A stretch of DNA of 64,000 bases from JAAZMI01 sp964603615 (GTDB lineage: Bacteria; Bacillota; Dethiobacteria; DTU022; UBA8154). Position numbers and translations under genes: made by a program. Positions 8,959 through 17,602 of this stretch are shown here, in pieces. Location of the stretch: assembly GCA_964603615.1 (NCBI GenBank), contig CAZRVU010000002.1:46615-110614 (forward strand), given 5' to 3'. Under the pieces are notes generated by a model, which saw only the letters and a list, made by a program, of their open reading frames with translations, was not told the origin of the DNA and ran no database searches. Each line of letters begins with the position of its first letter. Positions within the stretch are counted from its first letter, which is position 1.

Positions 8959-9366
8959 TTAAAAGGGGACATCGTCTTCTTTGATCTCTGAATCTTCTTC
9001 CATAAAAGAATCACCATAACCATTTTGTGTATCAACCGGTTGTTCCCGACGACTGCCAAGGAAATGAACGCTCCGCGCCACAACCTCTGCCGTCATACGG
9101 CGAATCCCTTCCCGATCATCATAAGAACGAATCTGCAGGCGTCCTTCCACCGCCACCTGCCTTCCTTTGGTAAGATTACTGGCACAGCTTTCTGCCAGCT
9201 TTCTCCAGGTGACAATCCTGATAAAATCTGCTTCTTTTTCGCCTTTCTGGTTAAGAAAAGGCCGGTTCACAGCTAATGTAAAATTCGCCACGGCCACCCC
9301 TTCACCCGGGGTATATCTCAACTCCGGATCCCGCGCCAGATGTCCGATTAGAATAACATTATTCAA
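8959..9366 (-). CDS. ssb: Single-stranded DNA-binding protein
   Basis: Protects ssDNA at forks and recruits repair enzymes. It has an N-terminal OB fold (about 1-105) starting MNNVILIGHLARDPELRYTP. The flexible tail ends in EIKEDDVPF, the acidic-Phe tip that binds RecO, PriA and others. At 135 residues it is slightly short, with a brief linker. It sits between rpsF and rpsR as in most Bacillota, so it is co-transcribed with S6 and S18. Confidence 0.97.
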   Translation of the reverse strand: MNNVILIGHLARDPELRYTPGEGVAVANFTLAVNRPFLNQKGEKEADFIRIVTWRKLAESCASNLTKGRQVAVEGRLQIRSYDDREGIRRMTAEVVARSVHFLGSRREQPVDTQNGYGDSFMEEDSEIKEDDVPF

Positions 9367-9403
9367 TATTTTAGCCCCCCAAGCTATTCATCTTTATAAA
9401 AGC

Positions 9404-9919
9404 CTATTCGACTTCCGTTTCTAAATCAGCAGCCCGCTCTTCTGTAGAGCTACCTTCAACATCGCCGGCATCATTTTTTTCACCCTGAACACCTTCTGCA
9501 ACTTGGACACCCTCTGCAACAGCTTCATCTACAGGTACATCTTCTGGGGGGGATTCCCCTGCATTTGTAACACCTGTATCTCCTACAGGCATATTATTCG
9601 CAGAGGTGTCAGTTGACTTCGTTTCCAGTTTATCTTTCTCTAAACGAATCACAATATAGCGTAAATAACCCTCATTCACTTTAAAAAAGTGTTCCAGGAC
9701 AGGAATGAACTCTCTACCAGCCTGTACATTAAGAAGAACGTAGGAGCCTTCCCGAAAATTATTGATCGCATAGGCCAGCCTACGTTTCCCCAACTTTTTT
9801 AGTAAAACAATTGCACCTTTTTCGTTTTCTATAACCTGTTTGACTCTTTGAACGGCTTCATCCAGGGCTTCCCCTTCCCAATCAGGCTGTACGATAAACA
9901 TGATTTCGTATAACTGCAT
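9404..9919 (-). CDS. rpsF: 30S ribosomal protein S6 with long acidic C-terminal tail
   Basis: Small-subunit protein that pairs with S18. Residues 1-95 are a normal S6 fold (MQLYEIMFIVQPDWEGE, GKRRLAYAINNFREGSYVLL). After residue 97 there is an extension of about 75 residues rich in Glu, Asp, Ala, Val and Gly with a duplicated VAEGVQ unit. S6 is usually 95-100 residues in Bacillota, so this is nearly double length. A strong Shine-Dalgarno GGGAGGTGAG precedes the ATG. It is the first gene of rpsF-ssb-rpsR; a possible promoter (TTGCTT, 17 bases, TAACAT) lies in the gap upstream. Confidence 0.95.
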   Translation of the reverse strand: MQLYEIMFIVQPDWEGEALDEAVQRVKQVIENEKGAIVLLKKLGKRRLAYAINNFREGSYVLLNVQAGREFIPVLEHFFKVNEGYLRYIVIRLEKDKLETKSTDTSANNMPVGDTGVTNAGESPPEDVPVDEAVAEGVQVAEGVQGEKNDAGDVEGSSTEERAADLETEVE

Positions 9920-10128
9920 TTATTTTCTCACCTCCCTCTGGTCTAAGCGGCCCCCATTAATCATGAAAGCAGGGATAATTTATTACTAATGTTAACACAC
10001 CAAAAACGGTAAAGCAAGTTGCCTGGTGAAATTTAACAAAGCAAACACTTGAAGCCAACTCCGGATTAACCGCTAATAAATCGAAAAGGCAGAACCCGTA
10101 ATTCTTTGCAATAACATTACTTATTACA

Positions 10129-11181
10129 TTATTTAATCACGCCCGGCTCGACATCCCGGCTTTTTTGTTCATCCTGCACATACTCAAGCAGGCTCCTTAT
10201 TATCCCGGCAATAGGCACACCAAGAATCATACCCAGCGTCCCGGCCAGTTGCTGGCCTATCAATAAACAAACGATAACAGTAATTGGCTTCAATTTGACT
10301 GCTTTACCCAAAAGCAGCGGGGATAAAATTATCCCGTCCACCGTTTGCACGACAACATAAATAGCCACCGTCACAAAAACGGAGGGCGTGCTGGCTGAAA
10401 AACTTAAAATAACTGCCGGGATAGCAGCAATATAAGGACCGATATATAAGATAATGTTTAAAATTCCAGCGATAATCCCCAAAAGAAAGGAGTAAGGCAT
10501 GCCAAAAATTGAAAGTAAAACCCCCGTAAAAATGCCCACTAAAGAACAACGTATAATATTACCCCGGATATAGCCGCCCATATTGCGATCAATAATCTGC
10601 ATAATATCGCGGGCGTAACGTTCATAAGGGGGAGGTACCAACCTGACAATCATTTGACGCACATTTTGAAAATCATAAAGTAGATAAAAAACAATGAATA
10701 GAATGAAAAAAATATCCACCATACTAGAAACCAAGGAGACGCTGTAAGATGCCAGCTCCTCAAGTGCCGGTTGCACCTTTGCCGGCAATTGTAAAAGTGC
10801 CTGCATGAGCTCCGGGCTTAAATCAATTGTTGTGAGATAATCTGATAGTTTTTCTAGATAAAACTGCGCCTGCCTTACATAAAAAGGGAAATCCCTGACG
10901 ACGTCCTTGGCTTCTCTTTGTACAATCGGAATAATGATACTGAGTATTGCAGTAATCAGCAGCAAAAAAACCAAAAAAGATATCGCTACCGCCAAAAAGT
11001 GGGAAATATAGCGTCGTTTCTTGAGCCACTCTGCAATCGGAGAAAGAACATAAACAATTAACAGACTGATCACAACAATTTGTATTACCCAGGAAATACG
11101 GTTTAAAAACCAGAGCATCGCCACGAATAATATAATCCATAAGAAAAACTTTGTGACCTCTTTTGGTGCTATGCTACCCAT
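10129..11181 (-). CDS. AI-2E family transporter (permease)
   Basis: Polytopic membrane protein of 350 residues in the AI-2E/PerM/YtvI family. Hydrophobic segments lie near residues 12-50, 60-85, 145-175 and a cluster between 205 and 330, about eight in all. A family-type stretch PFYVRQAQFYLEKLSDYL follows the first membrane pair. Members export or exchange small solutes; the substrate cannot be read from sequence. It stands alone between rpsF and ychF on the same strand. The upstream gap to ychF is 30 bases, so co-transcription with ychF is possible. Confidence 0.88.
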   Translation of the reverse strand: MGSIAPKEVTKFFLWIILFVAMLWFLNRISWVIQIVVISLLIVYVLSPIAEWLKKRRYISHFLAVAISFLVFLLLITAILSIIIPIVQREAKDVVRDFPFYVRQAQFYLEKLSDYLTTIDLSPELMQALLQLPAKVQPALEELASYSVSLVSSMVDIFFILFIVFYLLYDFQNVRQMIVRLVPPPYERYARDIMQIIDRNMGGYIRGNIIRCSLVGIFTGVLLSIFGMPYSFLLGIIAGILNIILYIGPYIAAIPAVILSFSASTPSVFVTVAIYVVVQTVDGIILSPLLLGKAVKLKPITVIVCLLIGQQLAGTLGMILGVPIAGIIRSLLEYVQDEQKSRDVEPGVIK

Positions 11182-11211
11182 CTCTTTTTCGCTATCCTTT
11201 CCATCCCCTGC

Positions 11212-12309
11212 TTAGACTTTGAAACGAAAATAGATCACATCCCCGTCCTGAATCTGATAGTCTCTTCCTTCTAAACGCAAAATTCCTTTCTCTTTTGCAG
11301 CTACCACCGATCCAGACTGCAGCAGTTCCTCCCAGTTAATCACCTCCGCGGCGATGAACCCTCTTTCCATATCACTGTGCACCTCTCTGGCACCGCGGCG
11401 CGCCGGCGTTCCCCTGGGAACTGCCCAGGCCCGGGCTTCCTGACCCTTGATGGTAAAATAAGTAATCAATTGCAAAAAATCATACCCTATTTTAACCAAC
11501 CTGTTTAAACTTGTTTCCTCCAGTCCATATTCTCGAAGGAATAATACCTTGTCCTCTTCATTCATTTCCTCCAGTTCGCCCTCCAAGGATGCACAAATAC
11601 TAATAACTGGTGCTCCCTCTGCCTCCGCCAGCCTGCGTACCGTTTTAACCGGCACTGGTTCCTCCAAAAAGAGATCTCCCTCATCGATATTGACGACATA
11701 AACCACCGGTTTGGATGTTAGCAGTTGCAGCTCCTCCAGTATCTTTTTTTCTTCTGCTTCGATCTCCAAACTGCGTGCGGTCTGCCCCTTGCTTAGATGT
11801 GCATAAACTTTTTCTAAAAGTTCTTTCTGCGCAAAGGCCTCCTTAGTAGCACCTTTAACGCTCCGTTGTGCCTTCTCCAGCCTTTTTTCGAGAACAGCAA
11901 GATCGGAGAGAATTAGCTCCAGTTCTACAATTTCAATGTCTTGCCGGGGTTCCGGGACCCCGACTAAATGCGGAACGTCTGGCGCGTTGAAACCCCTCAC
12001 AACATGCAGAAGTAGATCCATCTCCCGGATATGAGCTAAGAAACGATTGCCCAGACCTTCCCCTTGACTGGCGCCCTTTATCAAACCGGCAATATCGACG
12101 ATAGACAAGGTTACCGGGGTTACTTCCGTGGAAGAAGCTAGGGCCGCAACCCTTAAAAGACGTTCATCTTTAACCGGAACAACTGCTCTATTCGGTTCAA
12201 CTGTAGCAAAAGGATATTTTGCTCTCTCCACCGGTAGGCTGGAAAGAGCAGTAAATATCGTTGATTTACCAACATTGGGTAAACCAACCAATCCACATTT
12301 AAAACCCAT
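11212..12309 (-). CDS. ychF: YchF/OLA1-type ribosome-associated ATPase
   Basis: P-loop protein of the Obg group that prefers ATP and associates with ribosomes. It has 365 residues, normal length. G1 is GLPNVGKST (about 8-16), followed by the switch region YPFATVEPN and the DIAGLIKGASQGEGLGN box. A coiled-coil insertion spans about 130-200, with a C-terminal TGS domain at about 280-363. The nucleotide motif NIDE replaces NKxD, as expected for this ATP-preferring family. The DUF951 gene lies 15 bases upstream, a common pairing in Bacillota. Confidence 0.97.
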   Translation of the reverse strand: MGFKCGLVGLPNVGKSTIFTALSSLPVERAKYPFATVEPNRAVVPVKDERLLRVAALASSTEVTPVTLSIVDIAGLIKGASQGEGLGNRFLAHIREMDLLLHVVRGFNAPDVPHLVGVPEPRQDIEIVELELILSDLAVLEKRLEKAQRSVKGATKEAFAQKELLEKVYAHLSKGQTARSLEIEAEEKKILEELQLLTSKPVVYVVNIDEGDLFLEEPVPVKTVRRLAEAEGAPVISICASLEGELEEMNEEDKVLFLREYGLEETSLNRLVKIGYDFLQLITYFTIKGQEARAWAVPRGTPARRGAREVHSDMERGFIAAEVINWEELLQSGSVVAAKEKGILRLEGRDYQIQDGDVIYFRFKV

Positions 12310-12324
12310 GTTTTTCTCCTTTTA

Positions 12325-12516
12325 TTAACAACTTTCTCCGGGTTCTTCGACGATCTCCTTTACTTTACGTTCGAACTTTTGTCGTGACAAAAGCACGCTC
12401 CGACCGCATTTTAAACACTTGATACGAAAATCCATACCAATACGTATAATGCGCCAAAGTTCCCCGCCACATGGATGATTTTTCCGCATACGCACTATTT
12501 GACCTAACTTATACAT
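12325..12516 (-). CDS. DUF951 family protein
   Basis: Small 63-residue protein of unknown function. The family pattern is clear: YKLGQIVRMRKNHPCGG, then FRIKCLKCGRSVLLSR. The cysteines Cys16, Cys37 and Cys40 could bind metal. It is usually found next to ychF in Bacillota, as here. No catalytic residues can be identified. The 5' side now borders the insertion sequence that starts about 80 bases downstream in window coordinates. Confidence 0.85.
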   Translation of the reverse strand: MYKLGQIVRMRKNHPCGGELWRIIRIGMDFRIKCLKCGRSVLLSRQKFERKVKEIVEEPGESC

Positions 12517-12596
12517 ACTTTCATCCCCTGAAAGCTTCCCTAATCATAATACTACGCTCAACGGTCTAACTGCAAGCTATCTTTAGAAACTATTTA

Positions 12597-14210
12597 GGGC
12601 TTTCTGCACAACCTGTCATTTTTAACAAACTAAGCTGCAGCAGGTAAAACCCGGCTTGCCCTTGGCAAAAATAATGCCTTGAAAACGTAAAAAACGCTCT
12701 TTGAAAAAAAGACAAAAAGAAGCCTAAGTAAATAGGCAAGATTCATCACAATGAGGTTAATAGCAATCACCGCTTCGCTGGTTTCCTGCAGCTTTGTTTT
12801 AACTAAGTTCAGCCCATACTTCCTTTTCCCTTCGCCGAACTTACCTTCAACCCAGTTGCGATCGAGTGCATCCTCGTGGGCCTGTTTTCTAGCGTTGGGA
12901 TCTGGGTTTTTCGGTGGCCGGCCCAGCCTTGGCCCGCTGAGGCGGATACCGCGTTTAGTGCAGTAACGAATGTTGTCACGCGTACGGTAAATCTTATCGG
13001 CATGAACTGATACCGGATAGAAACCATGGCGGAATCTGTATCTTTCAACCGTTTCCATGAGGGTGACCCCTTCATGGAAGTTATCCCAGGAGAGCTTCTC
13101 CAGGTAGGCCAAACCGTCTACGATGCTAATGGCCAGCTTGGCACCAAATTCTACGTTTGTCCGGGCCTTGCCCCGTACAATCGGCCTCACATGAGGTTGG
13201 CTGATGCTCACGATACGGTCTTTGATGTGATGGGTCTGATGATCGTACATGTACTTTTGTTGTTGATAAAGTTTTTGGATGGTCTTGAGTTCTTTAGACT
13301 GCTTGGGGGTAAGGGGGCTTTCAAGATGCTGCCCTTCCAGTTTGGCGATACTTTTTAGGTTGCGATACAGATAAGCAAGCTGTTTTTTGATTGCTCTTCG
13401 TAGTTGTTTTTTACGCGGCTTGCGCATCTTGGCTATCTTTAGATATTCTTTCCTGGCAATCTGGCGATAGGTACGTGGCTTTTTAATCCTACCTTGCAGC
13501 GGCAGGTAGAGGGTATCGATGTGCTCTTCGGTTTTTTCCCGTGCTTCGTTTAAGAGGCCAAGATCAGTGGGGTAGCGGATATCAGCCGGAACACAGGTGG
13601 CATCCATGATCAGCTTGCCTTTGTTTTCTGTAGTTTTAGCAGGGTTCTTCGGTTCTTTGCTTGTGGCCAAAGGAGGGTCATCATCGTCTTTTTTATCCTT
13701 TGCACAGATGGTTTCGTTGATCGTGTTGAGTTGGTCTACGCTAAAGCGCTGGCGAAAGCGGGCCATCAGTGATGGGTCGAAGAGCTTTTCGTTTGTGTAT
13801 TCTTTGAAACCGAGGAAGTATTGCAGGTAGGGGTTCTCCCGGATCTGCTCGACTGTTTCTTCATCGGAAAGGCCTAAGGTCTCCTTGATGATTAAAGCAC
13901 CTAGGGCTACCCTGGCCGGTTTTGCTACATTGCCGGTATTGCTGGGAAAAAGATCTGCATAGCTGTCTTCAATTTCGTCCCAGGGGATCATTTTAGCTTT
14001 GATCACCCAGCGGTTATTGGCTGAAAGGGCACCGCTGAAGGGCAGGATGAAATCATCAATGGTGAGCTGGTTGTCTTTTTTTCGATACATTTTTGTCACC
14101 TCATGTGCAAGGTTTTGGAGGGCTTGTGATTGTTTTTCTTGCACTTATTATACCATAAATGTGGGGTAAATGCAGTAATTATCGGGATCTGTGGGTTGTG
14201 CAGGAAGCCC
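12597..14210 (-). mobile_element. IS5-group insertion sequence (about 1.6 kb)
   Basis: The inverted ends match over 17 bases with one mismatch (GGGCTTTCTGCACAACC at 12597-12613, and the reverse complement of GGTTGTGCAGGAAGCCC at 14194-14210). TATTTA lies on both sides (12591-12596 and 14211-14216) and looks like a target duplication. One intact transposase gene fills the element. There is no sign of decay, so insertion may be recent. Confidence 0.88.
12630..14090 (-). CDS. DDE transposase, IS5/IS1182-like
   Basis: Transposase of about 486 residues. The start at 14090 (MYRKKDNQLTIDDF) is chosen because GAGGTGA lies just upstream. The N-terminal DUF772-type region has SNTGNVAKPARVALGALIIKE cut across its family motif (about residues 50-75). 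DDE residues are suggested by LIMDATCVPADIRYP (first Asp), VSVHADKIYRTRDN (second Asp) and NWVEGKFGEGKRKYGL (Glu). The frame is full length and uninterrupted. The C-terminal hydrophobic tail runs to within 33 bases of the left inverted repeat. Assignment between IS5 and IS1182 is uncertain. Confidence 0.9.
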   Translation of the reverse strand: MYRKKDNQLTIDDFILPFSGALSANNRWVIKAKMIPWDEIEDSYADLFPSNTGNVAKPARVALGALIIKETLGLSDEETVEQIRENPYLQYFLGFKEYTNEKLFDPSLMARFRQRFSVDQLNTINETICAKDKKDDDDPPLATSKEPKNPAKTTENKGKLIMDATCVPADIRYPTDLGLLNEAREKTEEHIDTLYLPLQGRIKKPRTYRQIARKEYLKIAKMRKPRKKQLRRAIKKQLAYLYRNLKSIAKLEGQHLESPLTPKQSKELKTIQKLYQQQKYMYDHQTHHIKDRIVSISQPHVRPIVRGKARTNVEFGAKLAISIVDGLAYLEKLSWDNFHEGVTLMETVERYRFRHGFYPVSVHADKIYRTRDNIRYCTKRGIRLSGPRLGRPPKNPDPNARKQAHEDALDRNWVEGKFGEGKRKYGLNLVKTKLQETSEAVIAINLIVMNLAYLLRLLFVFFSKSVFYVFKALFLPRASRVLPAAA

Positions 14211-14243
<33 letters not shown>

Positions 14244-14469
14244 GATTCTACTGCCTAAATTTTATTTGCCAGGCATTCGCTAAAATCGGCAGCCATGCGA
14301 CTGGCAATTTTTCACCCGGGCCAATTGAACGTCCGCTTCAAAAGGCCCTAAAAATGTCGTCCGGCCATTTTTGCTGCAAAATTGTGGCGTCTTCATGGGC
14401 TAATTTTTACAGCTTCGCCCCGGGCAAATTGCGCTTTATGCAGCAGAATGTAATTTTTGCAGTGGAATC
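14244..14469. repeat. MITE copy A, full length
   Basis: A 226-bp element starting GATTCTACTGC and ending GCAGTGGAATC. It is very similar along its length to copies B and C, with no ORF of note. It abuts the adk stop codon (one base between), and the microsatellite on the other side obscures any target duplication. Confidence 0.88.
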
Positions 14470-14470
14470 A

Positions 14471-15124
14471 TTAATTAACTATTTTTTTTAAAAGGTCGGC
14501 AATATCCGTAAATACATCATTAATCGGGCGCGAACCATCCACACTATAATAAAGATCCTTCTGTTTATAATAATCAATAATGGGCATGGTTTGCTTACAA
14601 TAAACAGACAGTCTTTCTTTTACAGCATCAACATTGTCATCGCTTCTTTGATATAATTCACCGCTGCAATGATCACAAATATTACGCACTTTGGGAGGGT
14701 TAAATTTTAAATGATACGATGCACCGCAATTACGGCAGACTCTTCTTCCTGTTAAACGATCCGTCAACTCTTCTTCCAAAACATCTATATTTACTACTGC
14801 ATATATTTTTAATTGGAGCTCATCTAAAATTTCATCAAGAGCCTGGGCCTGTTCTACTGTCCGGGGAAACCCATCCAAAAGAACTCCGTTACTGCTACCA
14901 TGTTTTGCCAGGTAATCTTTAACTAAAGAAATCACCACTTCATCCGGGACTAGTTTACCTTTATAAATATATTCTTTTGCTTTATTGCCTATTTCCGTTC
15001 CCTCTTTAACAATATTGCGGAAAATTTCGCCGCAGGAAACATGAGACAACGCAAAACCCTTGGCTAATTTTTCCGCCTGTGTACCTTTACCGGCACCAGG
15101 GGCGCCCATCAAAACAATAAACAT
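14471..15124 (-). CDS. adk: Adenylate kinase, zinc-lid type
   Basis: Catalyses ATP + AMP to 2 ADP in the cytoplasm. The 217 residues have a P-loop GAPGAGKGTQ (about 7-16). The LID domain (about 126-163) carries four cysteines in two pairs (CRNC and CDHC), so it binds zinc. The AMP-site segment reads LSHVSCGEIFRNIVKEG rather than the common HISTGDMFR pattern, so it is a divergent member. The GFPRT motif and an RxDD motif (RSDDN) are present. In most Bacillota adk lies between secY and map in the ribosomal protein cluster; here it stands alone. It may be a second copy. Confidence 0.93.
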   Translation of the reverse strand: MFIVLMGAPGAGKGTQAEKLAKGFALSHVSCGEIFRNIVKEGTEIGNKAKEYIYKGKLVPDEVVISLVKDYLAKHGSSNGVLLDGFPRTVEQAQALDEILDELQLKIYAVVNIDVLEEELTDRLTGRRVCRNCGASYHLKFNPPKVRNICDHCSGELYQRSDDNVDAVKERLSVYCKQTMPIIDYYKQKDLYYSVDGSRPINDVFTDIADLLKKIVN

Positions 15125-15419
15125 AAGAAAACCTCCCTTTTAGTAAAAAGATTCTGATAACAATGCTTGGATTTTCATAAGTTTCACTAATAATTGAATA
15201 TAAAAAATTACTTATTCTTTCAGCTACTTCTGGTCAAAACACGCTTAAATGTAATTATTTCTCCGTAATTATTCAAAATCCTGCCTTACTAACACATATA
15301 TTTCTAACTTTGAGCCATAATGAATAAAAGCACAATAAAAACTTAATTTTAAATAATTTAAAACCGGGCCCTAACTAGAACTGGATCTATTGTTTCTCAT
15401 CTTTTTATTGCCTATTCAT
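15125..15419. other. AT-rich intergenic stretch upstream of adk
   Basis: About 295 AT-rich bases between adk (minus) and MITE copy B. A good ribosome site for adk (AAAGGGAGG) lies at its left end. It should hold the divergent promoters for adk and yyaC, but I cannot fix -35/-10 pairs with confidence. Confidence 0.5.
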
Positions 15420-15645
15420 GATTCTACTGCCTAAATTCTATTTGCCAGGCATTCGCTGAAACCAGCAGCCCTTCGACTGGCAATTTTTCACCCGGGCCAA
15501 TTGAACGTCCTCTTCAAAAGGCCCTAAAAATGGCGTCCGGCGATTTTTGCTGCAAAATTGTGGCGTCTTCATGTGCTGATTTTTACAGCTCCCGCCCGGG
15601 CAAATTGCGCTTTATACAGCAGAATGTAATTTTTGCAGTGGAATC
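15420..15645. repeat. MITE copy B, full length
   Basis: A 226-bp element with termini GATTCTACTGC and GCAGTGGAATC. A target duplication ATTCAT flanks it (15414-15419 and 15646-15651; ATTCATG if one more base is allowed). It ends 24 bases before the yyaC start codon. Confidence 0.92.
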
Positions 15646-15669
15646 ATTCATGCGAAAGGAACTATTAAG

Positions 15670-16263
15670 ATGCACCCTTCGACAACAAAAAACGCTGAAA
15701 ATTTTTACTTCCCCTTGCCAGCAACGATCTTTCCCCATACAAAGGGAGCCTTGACTACTTTTACACAAGTCCTGGGCTCTTTGTTGACTAAACTGCAAAA
15801 TTACCACACACAACTAATCATTCTTTGTATTGGCAGCGATCGTTCCACCGGTGATTCCCTCGGGCCCCTGGTCGGTAGCGTTTTACAAGAGTTCCCTTTA
15901 CACAACATTACTGTACTGGGCACACTTTCCCAACCTGTCCATGCTTTAAACCTTCCCGATACCCGCGAATTATTATCAAACCATTATAAAACCGCTGCCA
16001 TTCTTGCTATTGATGCTTGTTTGGGTCAAAAAAGCAAGGTGGGTTGCCTTGAAATTGGTAAAGGAAGCATCTACCCTGGCGCGGCTGTAAAAAAGTCTAT
16101 TCCTCCCATTGGCGATCTCTTCATTACCGGTATCGTCAACGTAGGGGGTTATATGGAGCCACTAATTTTACAAAACACACGCCTTGGAATCGTTTTTCCC
16201 CTGGCTAAATTTATTGGTTTGGGCGTTTATAAAGCCATCTGCGCGACAGAATGGCTTCTTTAA
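15670..16263 (+). CDS. yyaC: YyaC-type spore protein (DUF1256)
   Basis: Predicted cytosolic protein of 197 residues related to the GPR spore protease fold; its molecular role is not established. The family core is visible: IILCIGSDRSTGDSLGPLVG near residue 53, LAIDACLG near 115, and GDLFITGIVNVGGYMEP near 153. The start ATG is preceded by AAAGGA at good spacing. In Bacillus the gene lies beside the parA-parB locus, as here. It is read opposite to its neighbours and against the general strand bias of this arm. MITE copies bracket it on both sides. Confidence 0.9.
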   Translation: MHPSTTKNAENFYFPLPATIFPHTKGALTTFTQVLGSLLTKLQNYHTQLIILCIGSDRSTGDSLGPLVGSVLQEFPLHNITVLGTLSQPVHALNLPDTRELLSNHYKTAAILAIDACLGQKSKVGCLEIGKGSIYPGAAVKKSIPPIGDLFITGIVNVGGYMEPLILQNTRLGIVFPLAKFIGLGVYKAICATEWLL

Positions 16264-16356
16264 GGAGGCCGAATATGTGGAATCATCAGTCTATATGGTG
16301 ACAAATAAGGAAATATCGCGAGGATTTCGTGGTAAGGGCTAGCTCAAAACATTTAT

Positions 16357-16581
16357 GATTCTACTGCCTAAACTTTATTTGCCAGGCGTTCGCTGAAACC
16401 AGCAGCCCTTCGACTGACAATTTTTCGCCCGGGCCAATTGAACATCCTCTTCAAAAGACCCTAAAATGGCGTCCGGCCATTTTTGCTACAAAATTGTGGC
16501 GTCTTCATGGGCTGATTTTTACAGCTACCGCCCCGGCAAATTTCGTTTTATGCAGCAGAATGTAATTTTTATAGTGGAGCC
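16357..16581. repeat. MITE copy C, full length
   Basis: A 225-bp element starting GATTCTACTGC with a slightly decayed right end (ATAGTGGAGCC). ATTTAT flanks it as a target duplication (16351-16356 and 16582-16587). It lies between yyaC and parB, converging genes. Confidence 0.9.
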
Positions 16582-16700
16582 ATTTATAAATTATCACTTA
16601 AGGTGATGTCCCTGAGGCTGGCAAAACGTTCCTGGAACAAAACCGGCCCTTAAAACAATGCAAACAAAGATGGCGCCTTGCCCAGTATTCCTAGCCCCTT

Positions 16701-16716
16701 TGTTTCACGTGAAACA
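16701..16716. promoter_or_regulatory. parS centromere site
   Basis: TGTTTCACGTGAAACA is a perfect match to the 16-bp parS palindrome recognised by ParB/Spo0J. It lies just past the parB stop codon. I found no second perfect copy in the window. Confidence 0.96.
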
Positions 16717-16726
16717 TTATCGCTTT

Positions 16727-17602
16727 TTACTTAAGCAGCAACGTCAATAATCTTTCCAAATCTTCTTCACCGTAAAAAGATATTTCCACCTTTCCTTTAC
16801 GTCTTCCTGCTTTAATCTTAACCTTAGTACCATAAATATCCCTCATTTTTTCTTCATATTCTTTGATCTGTTGCTGCGATTCTTGCTTTTCAGCGCTAGT
16901 TTCCCCCTGTAATGCCTCTTTTTCCTGTCTATTGATTTGTCCCTTCACCAGTTTTTCTACTTGCCTGGCGCTAAGCTTTTCTTCTATTACTTTTAAGGCA
17001 ATCCTCTTCTGTTCCTCGCCGTTGCTCAAAGCCAGTAAGGGCCGGGCCTGCCCTGCCGTAATAGAGCCATCCGCAAGATAGCTTTGCACTTCATCTTCCA
17101 GGGCTAACAAACGAACGGTGTTAGCGATCGTCGAGCGACTCCGCCCTAGTTTTTGCGCTAAATCATCTTGTAGGTATTCAAATTCCTCCAATAATTTTTT
17201 ATAAGATATTGCTTCTTCAATGGGATTCAAATTTTCCCTTTGCAAATTTTCAACCAGTGCGATTTCTACCGACTGCCGGGAGCTATATTCTTTAAGGATA
17301 GCCGGTATTTTATCTAAACCGGCCATTAAAGCAGCGCGATATCTTCTTTCCCCGGTTACCAGATAATAGTATCCCTCTTTTTTTTGTAATATTACTGGTT
17401 GTAGCACCCCATATTCTTTGATTGTATCAGATAGTTCCTTTAATTTTTCTTCATTAAAATTTTTTCTAGGTTGGTGCGGGTTGGGTTTTACCAAATTTAA
17501 AGCAATCTCTACCACACCTTTTTCAGCAGGGATCTTCTCTTCATTAATTTCAGGTATTAGTGCCCCCAGACCTTTACCCAATCCAAGTTTTTGCTTACTC
17601 AT
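16727..17602 (-). CDS. parB: Chromosome-partitioning protein ParB (Spo0J)
   Basis: CTP-dependent DNA clamp that loads at parS, spreads, and recruits SMC. The 291 residues start with a ParA-activating tail (KLGLGKGLGALIP). The CTPase motifs GERRYRA (near 86) and ENLQREN (near 119) are present. A helix-turn-helix follows (LAQKLGRSRSTIANTVRLL), then a C-terminal dimerisation domain. Its start overlaps parA by four bases. Its cognate parS lies 11 bases beyond the stop codon, so the clamp loads beside its own gene. Confidence 0.97.
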   Translation of the reverse strand: MSKQKLGLGKGLGALIPEINEEKIPAEKGVVEIALNLVKPNPHQPRKNFNEEKLKELSDTIKEYGVLQPVILQKKEGYYYLVTGERRYRAALMAGLDKIPAILKEYSSRQSVEIALVENLQRENLNPIEEAISYKKLLEEFEYLQDDLAQKLGRSRSTIANTVRLLALEDEVQSYLADGSITAGQARPLLALSNGEEQKRIALKVIEEKLSARQVEKLVKGQINRQEKEALQGETSAEKQESQQQIKEYEEKMRDIYGTKVKIKAGRRKGKVEISFYGEEDLERLLTLLLK

